Shown: piece by piece, positions 56,529-64,000 of the stretch | Layout: each line of letters begins with the position of its first letter | How positions within the stretch are numbered: the first letter of the stretch is position 1 | NCBI GenBank assembly: GCA_017937125.1 | Contig: JAGBEH010000001.1 | Span: 744,001 to 808,000 of the forward strand | DNA length: 64,000 bases | From: Alistipes sp. | Lineage (GTDB): Bacteria; Bacteroidota; Bacteroidia; Bacteroidales; Rikenellaceae | Reading direction: 5' to 3' | The notes under the pieces: model-generated | Seen by the model: the letters and a program-made list of their open reading frames with translations, nothing else | The model's database searches: none | What the model was told of the DNA's origin: nothing | Made by a program: the position numbers and the translations under genes

Positions 56529-59012
56529 TTATTTCTTTATTACGGTTTGTGTCGTCATCATTATCTTGCCGTTTACGGCGCATTTCACCACTACCGAATA
56601 TCTTCCCGCATTCAGACCGCCGACATTCAGCGTGAGTGGCTTGTTCTGGACGAATTCTACGGCCTGGTCGAATACAGTCACCCCGATTGCGTTGCGCATA
56701 GTGACCGAACCGTTGCCGTGCATCGGAACGCCGCTTATCTCTCCGAGGCGGATATTGAGTTTGTCGGTGCACGGATTGGGATAAAAATCGGCGATCAGGG
56801 ATGTCGTATTTACGCGGACGATGAAATTTATCTCAGCGGTTTTGCCGCCGCCGTCGCGAGCCGTGACGGTAATCAGTGCTTCGCCCTCTTTCGAGGCCTT
56901 GACCGATAATTGAGAGCCTGTTACCGAGGCGGCGATGACTTTCGGATTGCCTGAAGTGCACCCGTAAGCCGTTATGTCGCCGTTGGCGTCGGTAAACCAG
57001 CCTGTCAGGTCGTATGTGAATGTCTTGTCCGTCTCGTTAAGATATACGGTGGTGTCTATGGCATCCTCGACGGGCTTGGGCGCTTCGTTGGGCGTTACGG
57101 TAAAGGTTATCTTTGCGGTCGTGGATTTCGAATCGTTTACGGCCGTCAGATCCGCCGTGAAGCTGCCGCCCGAATATTTCGAACCGTCTACTACGAGCGT
57201 AATTTCGTCGCCCGATTTGGTTACGGCTATTTTCGGGTCGCTGATGCTGTATGACGTATAGTTGCTGAGGGTGTACTTGAGCGTTTTCTTCTCGTAGTCG
57301 AGAATGGAGAAGTTGCCGGACTGCCCTGCCAGAGGACTTATGACGGGAGCATCGGGTTCGGGAGGCGTGATCGTCCCCTGCCCGCCGAGTTGCAATGCGG
57401 CTGTAGCGTCCACTAACTTCCCGATTTTGTTCCTGTATGTCGAACTCTGGTACGAGTTTATATCGCGTGCCGAATTGAACATAATCTCCTTGAGTTTCTC
57501 GGCCGTGAACCCTGTGCCGCCGCAATAGGAGACGATAAGTGCTGCTACGCCGGATACGTGCGGACAGGCCATAGAGGTGCCGCGCATCCATCCGTAGCCG
57601 GATGTGCGTACATAGTCGATTACATAGCCTTCGCTGTCGCGGTCTCCGTTTTTAATCGTCGTGGGCAATGTGCTGAGATTCCATATTTTGTAATCCTCGT
57701 CGCGTGTGGTGCTGTTCCAGCCGTCGCCGCCGGGGGCGCACAGATCCACCGTCGTGCTGTAAGTGGAATACCACGCCCGCTGGAAATTGCAGGAGAGCGC
57801 GGCGACACTGATGCATTTGGAATATGCCGCAGGGTATTCCGTTTGGTCCTTGCCGTCGTTTCCGGCCGCGAAAATCACTACTCCGCCTGCCATAGGCCCC
57901 GTTTGGACGGTGCCGTCCGACGACATACCCGCATTCGTAATGAAATAGTCGATGGCGGCTTTAGTCAAAGGCGAGCCTGAAGACCAACTCGTTTCCGTGC
58001 TCGTATACGTGTAATCTTCACCCCAGCTGTTCTGGCAGATTACCGCGCCGTTATTGGCCGCGAATGTGATGGCGTTGGCAGTGCCTCGGTCGGTAGCATA
58101 AGCATCGCCTTCGAATATCTGGCAACTCATAATCTTGACGCCGTTGCCGTTGCCCGAACCGCCTGCTATGCCCGAGATTCCTGTGCCGTTGTTGTTTACG
58201 GCCCCGATCGTACCTGCTACATGGGTGCCGTGCTCGTCGGCCGTTACTTTCGTGCTTCCCGACGAGATCGTAGTGAAGTTGCGGCCTATGCCGCTCCACA
58301 TATTGTCCTTCAGGTCGGGATGGTCGTATTGTATGCCGCCGTCTACCACGGCGACTATGACCTCGTTGCTGCCGGCGCACATACCCCACGCATCTTTCAC
58401 GTTTATGTCGGCGCCTGCTTTAGCCTGCGCATATACGCTTCCGTCGTTGATAAGCATCCACTGTTCCGACAACAGAGGGTCGTTGAAAGGCAGCTGGGAC
58501 GATGCACGGGTAGTTCCGTCCGAATGCCCGAGCCTGTCGATATCCGCCTGCGTCGCGTAACGCACCTGCGGCGTGTCTACGCGCTTGATTTTGCGTTCGG
58601 GAGTGACTATCTGCACCCCTTCCGTCGTGCTCAACTCTTTGGCCAGCTCGATGTTCGTCTTGTCGGCGCCGAGCGTGATGCAGTACCATAGGTCGAGACC
58701 CGCTTTTCTCATACGCTCCTCGCAGTGGTCTGCGGGAAATATGCGCTCCATATCGACCACTTCGTAGCGTTCGCATATCTCGTCGAAAGTGAGATTCCCC
58801 GTTTCCAACTCTCCGCTGCGGGTGCGGGTTATGCTCAATGCATCGGCCGTTTCACGATCAAGTTTTATGCAGACCGTGTTGGTAATGACGCCTTTGCGTT
58901 TGAATGATTTTTCCGTTTCCGATTCGACCGTACTTACCGACTCCTCGAAATCTTTCGTACATCCCGCAAGTATCGATAATACGGCGAACAGGAATAATTT
59001 GTTAATTTTCAT
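56529..59012 (-). CDS. S8 subtilisin-like protease with T9SS type A sorting domain
   Basis: An 827-residue secreted serine protease. N-terminal signal with a lipobox (LAGC, Cys18), then a prodomain-like segment (about 38-150), then the S8 catalytic domain with Asp224 in VAVVDGGIQ, His261 in DEHGTHVAG, Asn385 in FAAGNDG and Ser480 in GTSMACPHVSG. Two or three beta-sandwich domains (about 545-740) follow, and the last 80 or so residues (ADFYPNPCTDKLNI to VIKK) are a Por secretion system C-terminal domain. So the N-terminus looks like a lipoprotein and the C-terminus like T9SS cargo. First gene of a run with the PorV-like gene. Confidence 0.93.
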   Translation of the reverse strand: MKINKLFLFAVLSILAGCTKDFEESVSTVESETEKSFKRKGVITNTVCIKLDRETADALSITRTRSGELETGNLTFDEICERYEVVDMERIFPADHCEERMRKAGLDLWYCITLGADKTNIELAKELSTTEGVQIVTPERKIKRVDTPQVRYATQADIDRLGHSDGTTRASSQLPFNDPLLSEQWMLINDGSVYAQAKAGADINVKDAWGMCAGSNEVIVAVVDGGIQYDHPDLKDNMWSGIGRNFTTISSGSTKVTADEHGTHVAGTIGAVNNNGTGISGIAGGSGNGNGVKIMSCQIFEGDAYATDRGTANAITFAANNGAVICQNSWGEDYTYTSTETSWSSGSPLTKAAIDYFITNAGMSSDGTVQTGPMAGGVVIFAAGNDGKDQTEYPAAYSKCISVAALSCNFQRAWYSTYSTTVDLCAPGGDGWNSTTRDEDYKIWNLSTLPTTIKNGDRDSEGYVIDYVRTSGYGWMRGTSMACPHVSGVAALIVSYCGGTGFTAEKLKEIMFNSARDINSYQSSTYRNKIGKLVDATAALQLGGQGTITPPEPDAPVISPLAGQSGNFSILDYEKKTLKYTLSNYTSYSISDPKIAVTKSGDEITLVVDGSKYSGGSFTADLTAVNDSKSTTAKITFTVTPNEAPKPVEDAIDTTVYLNETDKTFTYDLTGWFTDANGDITAYGCTSGNPKVIAASVTGSQLSVKASKEGEALITVTARDGGGKTAEINFIVRVNTTSLIADFYPNPCTDKLNIRLGEISGVPMHGNGSVTMRNAIGVTVFDQAVEFVQNKPLTLNVGGLNAGRYSVVVKCAVNGKIMMTTQTVIKK

Positions 59013-59075
59013 AATATTCCTCTAAAAAATCGTATTTTGTTTTCAAAATGTGCATAAAAAGTTGTCAAATATAGC

Positions 59076-59083
59076 AAAATATA
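59076..59083 (-). promoter_or_regulatory. Putative -7 element for the protease-PorV run
   Basis: TATATTTG on the minus strand, 63 bases before the ATG. No TTTG in register at -33. It is back to back with the glyA promoter. Confidence 0.45.
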
Positions 59084-59096
59084 TTTCAACGTAAAT

Positions 59097-59104
59097 TATT
59101 TTTG
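59097..59104 (+). promoter_or_regulatory. Putative -7 element for glyA
   Basis: TATTTTTG, 33 bases before the glyA ATG, with TTG at 59072-59074 (22-base spacer). Confidence 0.5.
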
Positions 59105-59137
59105 CGAAAAATTCATTATCGAGAAATATTTCAATTT

Positions 59138-60418
59138 ATGAAAAGGGACAACCGCATTTTCGAACTTATCGAAGAAGAACGCACCCGACAAACGGGTGGT
59201 ATTGAGTTGATTGCCTCCGAAAATTTCGTGAGCGACCAGGTGTTGCAGGCAATGGGATCCGTATTGACCAACAAGTATGCCGAGGGCTACCCTGCCGCCC
59301 GTTATTACGGCGGATGCGAGGTCGTCGATAAGGTGGAGACGCTGGCGCGCGAACGCCTTTGCGAACTGTACGGTGCGAAATATGCCAATGTGCAGCCCCA
59401 CTCGGGTGCGCAGGCCAATATGGCCGTGTTTTTTGCGGTGATGAACCCCGGCGATACGTTTATGGGATTGGATTTGTCGCACGGCGGCCATTTGTCCCAC
59501 GGCTCGCCCGTGAATATGTCGGGTAAATTCTTCAAAGCCGTAGGCTACGGGCTGAATCCCGAAACGGGTATGGTAGACTACGACGCTATGGAGCGTTTGG
59601 CCGAGGAGTGCAAACCCAAACTCATCATCGGCGGTGCTTCGGCATATTCGCGCGAATGGGATTATGCCCGTATGCGTGAAATTGCGGATAAGGTGGGAGC
59701 GTTGCTGATGGTCGATATGGCCCATACGGCGGGACTTATTGCGGCGGGGCTGTTGGACAATCCCGTGAAATACGCGCACATAGTGACATCCACCACCCAT
59801 AAGACCTTGCGCGGGCCGCGCGGCGGTATAATCCTTATGGGTGAGGACTTCGAGAACCCGTGGGGACTTACGACGCCCAAGGGGGTTGTTAAGATGATGT
59901 CTCAGATTCTCGATTCGGCAGTGTTCCCAGGTATTCAGGGCGGTCCTCTCGAACACGTTATTGCGGCGAAAGCCGTCGCATTCGGCGAGGCTCTCGACCC
60001 GAGCTACAAGGAGTACCAGAAGCAGGTGCGCAAGAATGCGCAGGCTATGGCCGAGGCGTTCATAGCGCGCGGGTACAAGATCGTTTCGGGCGGTACGGAC
60101 AATCATCTTATATTGATAGACCTCCGCACGAAATTTCCCGAACTGACAGGTAAGCTCGCTGAGAAATGTCTCGTGGCGGCAGATATTACGACCAACAAGA
60201 ATATGGTGCCGTTCGATTCGCGTTCTCCGTTCCAGACGTCGGGTTTGCGTTTCGGGACGCCCGCAATCACGACCCGCGGTTTGAAAGAGGACAAGATGGA
60301 CGTTATCGTTGGCCTTATCGACCGCGTTTTGTGCGACCCCGAAAATGAGGAGAACATAGCCGCCGTACGCAAGGAGGTAAACGCGATGATGTCGGAATAT
60401 CCCCTATTCGCTTGGTAG
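59138..60418 (+). CDS. glyA: Serine hydroxymethyltransferase
   Basis: A 426-residue PLP enzyme that interconverts serine and glycine with tetrahydrofolate, the main source of one-carbon units. The start at 59138 ([18 protein letters not shown]) matches the family. Motifs: [41 protein letters not shown] and the PLP lysine in [15 protein letters not shown]. Length typical. DUF2461 begins 3 bases after its stop. tRNA-Gly is encoded in this window but is not linked. Confidence 0.97.
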   Translation: MKRDNRIFELIEEERTRQTGGIELIASENFVSDQVLQAMGSVLTNKYAEGYPAARYYGGCEVVDKVETLARERLCELYGAKYANVQPHSGAQANMAVFFAVMNPGDTFMGLDLSHGGHLSHGSPVNMSGKFFKAVGYGLNPETGMVDYDAMERLAEECKPKLIIGGASAYSREWDYARMREIADKVGALLMVDMAHTAGLIAAGLLDNPVKYAHIVTSTTHKTLRGPRGGIILMGEDFENPWGLTTPKGVVKMMSQILDSAVFPGIQGGPLEHVIAAKAVAFGEALDPSYKEYQKQVRKNAQAMAEAFIARGYKIVSGGTDNHLILIDLRTKFPELTGKLAEKCLVAADITTNKNMVPFDSRSPFQTSGLRFGTPAITTRGLKEDKMDVIVGLIDRVLCDPENEENIAAVRKEVNAMMSEYPLFAW

Positions 60419-60421
60419 GTT

Positions 60422-61105
60422 ATGCGGGAGGCAGTCGATTTTCTGGAGGCATTGCACGATAACAATAATCGTGAATGGTTCAATGCCAACAAGCCGTTCT
60501 ACAAACGCGCCGAAGCCGTATTCGTCGAATTCGTAGCGAAACTTATCGACGGACTGGGCGAGTTCGACGCATCGGTGCGCGGATTGCAGGCGAAGGATTG
60601 CGTCTATCGCATCTATCGCGATACGCGTTTCAGCAATGATAAGACCCCGTATAAAACGCATTTCAGCGCATTCGTCGCGCCCCACGGGAAGAAATCGGGA
60701 TACGGCGGGTATTATGTGCATATCGAACCGACGGAAGACGGTCTGATCGGCTACAGTATGCTGGCGGCAGGGCTCGTGATGCCCGAACCGATCGTCCTGC
60801 GCAGCATCCGTGAAGAGATTCTCGACAACGGACGCGAGATAGTGGATGCGGTAGACAATTCCAACGGATTTACCGTCAGCGTTTACGGACAACTCAAACG
60901 TACGCCGCAGGGTTTCCCGTCGGGTACCGAGTTCGACCACCTGCTGCGGTTGAAAGACGCCTGTACGGAAAAAAGGCTGTCGAAAGACGATATTTTATCC
61001 GACGGCTTCCTGACGCAGGTGCTCGATGATTTCCGTTCGATAAAACCCTATCTCGACCATATCAACAGGGCTGTGCAATATGCTCACGAGGAGATGATGC
61101 GATGA
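60422..61105 (+). CDS. DUF2461 domain-containing protein
   Basis: A 227-residue soluble protein of the DUF2461 family. Family features are visible: DFLEALHDNNNREWFNANKP at the start, YRIYRDTRFSNDKTPYKTHFSA and the glycine-rich GYYVHIEP segment. No catalytic motif is known to me. It starts 3 bases after glyA, so is translated from the same message. Function unknown. Confidence 0.85.
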   Translation: MREAVDFLEALHDNNNREWFNANKPFYKRAEAVFVEFVAKLIDGLGEFDASVRGLQAKDCVYRIYRDTRFSNDKTPYKTHFSAFVAPHGKKSGYGGYYVHIEPTEDGLIGYSMLAAGLVMPEPIVLRSIREEILDNGREIVDAVDNSNGFTVSVYGQLKRTPQGFPSGTEFDHLLRLKDACTEKRLSKDDILSDGFLTQVLDDFRSIKPYLDHINRAVQYAHEEMMR

Positions 61106-61166
61106 AATATGTCTCTCCGTGCCGTATGACAGGGCGGCTCGGGAGACGTGTACGGGAGATTGGAAT

Positions 61167-61199
61167 AACGGAGTGCTTTTAATCGGCACTCCGTTTTTG
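61167..61199 (+). terminator. Intrinsic terminator after glyA-DUF2461
   Basis: AACGGAGTGC and its complement GCACTCCGTT (10 bp, 9-base loop), followed by TTTTT. The 3' half overlaps the last codons of the convergent phosphatase gene. Confidence 0.85.
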
Positions 61200-61664
61200 C
61201 AGCAGCGTATTCAGCAGATTGGCGCACCCGTCTTCGAGCATATCCAGAACCGTCTCGAATCCATCGGCACCTTCGTAATACGGGTCGGGAACATATGTGC
61301 GGTCGGGGAATACGGTGAAGAAATCGCGCATTCTGTATATGCGGTTCGCATATTCCCGCGACGGCGCCAGACGATGCACCGCTTCGTAGTTCATATCGTC
61401 CATAACGACTATGGTGTCGAATTCGAAAAAATCGTTTTCCGTGATGCGGCGCGAACGGTGTACGAGATTATATCCGCGGCGTGCCGCCGCTATGCGCATC
61501 CGTGCGTCGGGCAGTTCGCCTGCATGCCCTCCGTATGTGCCTGCCGAATCTACATATATCGAGTCGGCGGCATCGTTGGCGATAACGAGTTGCCGCATTA
61601 TTTCCTCTGCGGCCGGAGAGCGGCATATGTTGCCGAGACATACGAACAGGACTTTGTGTTTCAT
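61179..61664 (-). CDS. Low-molecular-weight protein tyrosine phosphatase
   Basis: A 161-residue phosphatase. The P-loop CX5R is in VLFVCLGNICRSP (Cys9, Arg15), and the general acid Asp is in VPDPYYEG. Normal length. In bacteria this family often acts on tyrosine kinases of polysaccharide synthesis, but no such kinase is encoded nearby. The start at 61664 (MKHKVLFV) is set by homology and by the promoter. The last codons overlap the terminator of the convergent operon. Confidence 0.94.
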   Translation of the reverse strand: MKHKVLFVCLGNICRSPAAEEIMRQLVIANDAADSIYVDSAGTYGGHAGELPDARMRIAAARRGYNLVHRSRRITENDFFEFDTIVVMDDMNYEAVHRLAPSREYANRIYRMRDFFTVFPDRTYVPDPYYEGADGFETVLDMLEDGCANLLNTLLQKRSAD

Positions 61665-61668
61665 AATG

Positions 61669-61700
61669 CAAAGATAATATGAAGATGCCCGATCTCCAAA
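61669..61700 (-). promoter_or_regulatory. Promoter of the tyrosine phosphatase abutting the start codon
   Basis: On the minus strand, TTTG (61697-61700), exactly 20 bases, TATCTTTG (61669-61676), then only four bases to the ATG at 61664. A predicted leaderless transcript. Confidence 0.8.
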
Positions 61701-61758
61701 CGAGTCGCCGCAGGCTCCGCGGCGGAACGGGAACGGTATTTGCTGCGGGCAATGCATT

Positions 61759-62187
61759 ATGATTACCGAAAAAAACATACTCAGCGATTCGTATCGTCGG
61801 CCCGATACGGGCATCCTGTTCCTGCGGCTGTTCATCGGGGGCATCGTGCTGATGCATAATGTGGGTAAATTACAGACGTACAATGAAATAATAGACAGCT
61901 ACCCTGCTATGCTGTTCGGCAGTTCTGCCGTCACCTTTACCGTCTTCTCCGTTTGCGAGACTATGTTCGCCGTGATGATAATGTGCGGATTCCAAGTGCG
62001 TTTCGCCGCCTTCGTAATGGCTCTCGGAATGTTCCTGTCTCTGTTTGCCGATGGTTCGGACGGTACGGGTGCCTCCGCAACCCTGCAATTCGTATATATG
62101 GGTATATATATTTTCTTCGTTCTGGCAGGCGGCGGCAAATATTCGTTCGACTATTATATGTCCGGGGCGAACAAAGTGTCCTATTAG
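61759..62187 (+). CDS. DoxX-family membrane protein
   Basis: A 142-residue integral membrane protein with four predicted helices: about 19-36, 54-73, 78-95 and 110-128. The DoxX-type opening GILFLRLFIGGIVLMHNVGKL and the short C-terminal loop are typical. DoxX-like proteins have been linked to respiratory or redox complexes in several bacteria, but the role here is unknown. Monocistronic or weakly linked to the YtfJ-like gene, which starts 92 bases later behind its own -7 element. Confidence 0.8.
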   Translation: MITEKNILSDSYRRPDTGILFLRLFIGGIVLMHNVGKLQTYNEIIDSYPAMLFGSSAVTFTVFSVCETMFAVMIMCGFQVRFAAFVMALGMFLSLFADGSDGTGASATLQFVYMGIYIFFVLAGGGKYSFDYYMSGANKVSY

Positions 62188-62239
62188 GGCAAATTATTGA
62201 GCAGAAAGGTGAAAGTGTTTATTTCAATGATAAAATCAT

Positions 62240-62247
62240 TATATTTG
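62240..62247 (+). promoter_or_regulatory. -7 element for the YtfJ-like gene
   Basis: TATATTTG, 32 bases before the ATG at 62280. No clear -33 element. Confidence 0.55.
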
Positions 62248-62279
62248 CAACACTTTTCGTATTATTAAATAAATATACT

Positions 62280-62804
62280 ATGAAAACAAAAACTCTATTG
62301 GCGATATGCCTCGCAGCATTATGTGCTGGATCGGTCAATGCCCAGAATCCGAAATTACCGAAGAAAGTCGAAAACGTAACCATACTCGATCTTAACGGAG
62401 ACCCTGCTTCGTTGCCTTATTGGGGTGAAAAGAACCTGATGATCTTCTATATCGATCCCGACAAACATAAGCAGAATCAGAATTTTACCGACGAAATGGA
62501 GGCCAACCACAAGGCCGAAGGCGAAAACCTTTACGGGTTCGGTATTATGAACCTCAAGGATGCCCCGATGGTGCCGAACAGCGTAGCCCGTTCGATGGCG
62601 AAAAAACGCACCGAAAAGAACGGGGCGACGGTGCTTGCAGATCAGAATCTGGAGGTTGCCAAAGCCTGGGGGCTGGGCGACTGCAACAATATGTTCGTCT
62701 TGCTCGTGGTTACCAAGGAGGGCGAACTGGTGTACTGCAAGAAGGGCGAATTGTCGCGCGCCGACATAGATGATTTCTATAAGTTCATCGAGAAGTACAA
62801 ATAA
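62280..62804 (+). CDS. YtfJ-like periplasmic thioredoxin-fold protein
   Basis: A 174-residue exported protein: signal peptide at 1-21 (CAGSVNAQ), then a thioredoxin-like fold without a CXXC active site (KVENVTILDLNGDPASLPYW, NLMIFYIDPDKH and a C-terminal helix DIDDFYKFIEKY). This matches the YtfJ family of unknown function. The two Cys (in GDCNN and YCKKG) are far apart in sequence. The start at 62280 is set by the signal peptide; longer readings run into the DoxX gene. The next gene begins 9 bases after its stop. Confidence 0.82.
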   Translation: MKTKTLLAICLAALCAGSVNAQNPKLPKKVENVTILDLNGDPASLPYWGEKNLMIFYIDPDKHKQNQNFTDEMEANHKAEGENLYGFGIMNLKDAPMVPNSVARSMAKKRTEKNGATVLADQNLEVAKAWGLGDCNNMFVLLVVTKEGELVYCKKGELSRADIDDFYKFIEKYK

Positions 62805-62813
62805 TACTGCGCT

Positions 62814-64000
62814 TTGCGTCGTCTCCTCATCGTTTCGTTGTTATGTCTCTGCGGGCACGCATTCGGTGCCGAAACGCGGGACAGCATATACGTGAACAAC
62901 GCGGATACGATACGCTATCATTATACGCCGCTGACCGATACGGATTCCATCAAATCCGATTCGGCAGCGGCGGTTGCCGTTAAAGATACCCTGCCTCCGA
63001 AACGGAACTTTTTCAAACGCGTAATAGACTATTTCGGGCAGTCGGCCGTGGACAAGACTTTCGAGAAGAAAATGGACTTTACCATAATAGGCGGACCGTC
63101 GTATTCGAGTGAAAAGAGTTTGTGCCTCGGTGTACTGGCTGCGGGGTTGTATCGCATCGATCGCAGGGACTCGATTACCCCGCCGTCCAATATCTCGTTA
63201 TTCGGCACCGTCTCGATAAACGGGTTCTATTCGGTCGGGGTGTCGGGAAATACCTTTTTTCGGCAGGGCCGTCATCGGCTCGACTACGAACTCGCGGTTC
63301 AATCCGAACCTACCGATTTCTGGGGGCTCGGTTATTACAACGGTCTGAACAATGCGGCGGGCAGCTATACTGGCAAGAAATATATGCTCGACGCCAAATA
63401 TATGCACGCGGTTTTCAAAAATACGTATTTGGGACTGACCTTGAAATTCAACTATACCGAAGCCGTAAAACTGTCGCGTCCTCAATATATCCAAGGGCAG
63501 CGCCGTCAGTATGCGGGCGTTGCCGTCGGGACGTTTATCGAATACGATTCGCGCGATGTAATTACCTTCCCGACAAGAGGTTGGTACGTGAGTGTTCACG
63601 GATCGGTTCAACCCAAGGGGGTCGGTAATGCAGGCCATACGCTGTTTAGGGCCAAAACGACCTTGGATTTTTACCAGCGCGTCTGGAAGGGAGGCATACT
63701 CTGTTTCGACCTCTACGGCGAATTCAATTCGGCCCATACGCCGTGGACTATGTATGCCACATTCGGCGGCAGCACACGTATGAGAGGATATTATGAGGGC
63801 AGGTTCAACGATCTGAATATGATAACGTTGCAGGTGGAACTGAGACAGCGTATATGGAAGCGCATAGGCGCCGTAGTCTGGGGCGGCGCAGGAAATGTAT
63901 TTCGTTCTTTCGGCAGTTTCGAATGGGAACATACATTGCCCAATTACGGTGTCGGCCTGCGTTGGGAGTTGAAAAAACATATGAACGTACGCCTCGATTA
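62814..64000 (+). CDS. Omp85/BamA-type outer-membrane barrel (3' end outside window)
   Basis: An open frame of at least 395 residues starting with TTG at 62814; the frame has no ATG before a good signal peptide (MRRLLIVSLLCLCGHAFG). After a 40-residue charged, Asp/Ser/Thr-rich linker comes FFKRVIDYFGQSAVDKTFEKKM and then a barrel (DFTIIGGPSYSSEKSLCLG) with the Omp85-type features VGTFIEYDSRDVITFPTRGW and TRMRGYYEGRFND. No POTRA domain is seen, since the pre-barrel segment is too short. It follows the YtfJ-like gene by 9 bases. The function (surface antigen or lipid/protein export) cannot be told without the rest. Confidence 0.82.
   Translation, partial: MRRLLIVSLLCLCGHAFGAETRDSIYVNNADTIRYHYTPLTDTDSIKSDSAAAVAVKDTLPPKRNFFKRVIDYFGQSAVDKTFEKKMDFTIIGGPSYSSEKSLCLGVLAAGLYRIDRRDSITPPSNISLFGTVSINGFYSVGVSGNTFFRQGRHRLDYELAVQSEPTDFWGLGYYNGLNNAAGSYTGKKYMLDAKYMHAVFKNTYLGLTLKFNYTEAVKLSRPQYIQGQRRQYAGVAVGTFIEYDSRDVITFPTRGWYVSVHGSVQPKGVGNAGHTLFRAKTTLDFYQRVWKGGILCFDLYGEFNSAHTPWTMYATFGGSTRMRGYYEGRFNDLNMITLQVELRQRIWKRIGAVVWGGAGNVFRSFGSFEWEHTLPNYGVGLRWELKKHMNVRLD

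Noticed and set aside
1-64000. Mobile elements, integrases, prophage genes or CRISPR arrays.
   Set aside because: No transposase or integrase motifs, terminal inverted repeats or regularly spaced repeats were seen; gene content is conserved core and envelope functions.

Overview
The window is a 64 kb stretch of conserved chromosome from a member of the Bacteroidota, most likely order Bacteroidales and possibly Rikenellaceae/Alistipes-like (the family-level guess is inference). The reasons are Bacteroidota-type promoters (TTTG, about 20 bases, then TAnnTTTG) in front of many genes, no Shine-Dalgarno dependence, and lineage-typical families: DUF3276/PUR, DUF4491, a DcaP-like porin, a carboxypeptidase-regulatory-like outer-membrane barrel, a type IX secretion (T9SS) sorting domain with a PorV-like barrel, and LytS/LytTR signalling. 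I see no insertion sequence, prophage, integrase or CRISPR array. One tRNA, tRNA-Gly(CCC), is present.

Layout. 1-4.4 kb: the end of rho, a secreted S1/P1 nuclease and a GH2 beta-mannosidase. 4.5-13 kb: tRNA-Gly, lepA, lysA with an EamA transporter, an orphan trpB2 with a tryptophan attenuator, and pheT. 13-22 kb: a GH20 hexosaminidase, mazG with a gamma-carbonic anhydrase-like protein, a LytS-type kinase and LytTR regulator, and a TonB-receptor-like barrel. 22-28.6 kb: a four-gene TolC/HlyD/ABC-2 efflux operon and a membrane phosphoesterase. 28.7-39 kb: porin, DUF4491, CapA, rubrerythrin, the ettA-hisS-S41 protease run, DUF3276, yqaA-aroE and DUF2007. 39-46 kb: dnaE-trxA and htpG. 46-52.5 kb: a seven-gene minus-strand run (udp, dnaN, exonuclease, LysM/PBP protein, rex, ribF-like, thioesterase). 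52.6-64 kb: glmM, M20 peptidase, a subtilase with PorV-like barrel, glyA, DUF2461, tyrosine phosphatase, DoxX, a YtfJ-like protein and an Omp85-like barrel cut by the window end.

Two observations stand out. First, the trpB2 gene (minus strand) is preceded by what looks like a complete classical tryptophan attenuator: a promoter, a 26-codon leader ORF with three consecutive Trp codons, a protector hairpin, an antiterminator that can pair with the terminator's 5' arm, and an intrinsic terminator with a U-tract. Second, the membrane histidine kinase at 16.8 kb carries, in a predicted extracytoplasmic loop, a segment that strongly resembles the RNA-binding cold-shock domain of transcription terminator Rho, with the aromatic nucleic-acid-stacking positions retained.

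Smaller observations include promoters that abut start codons (predicted near-leaderless mRNAs for lepA, the tyrosine phosphatase and the phosphoesterase), a 21-bp in-frame duplication of the mannosidase start region, a perfect 28-bp palindrome, a hairpin family found twice, and a lipoprotein-type signal on a protease that also has a T9SS sorting domain.
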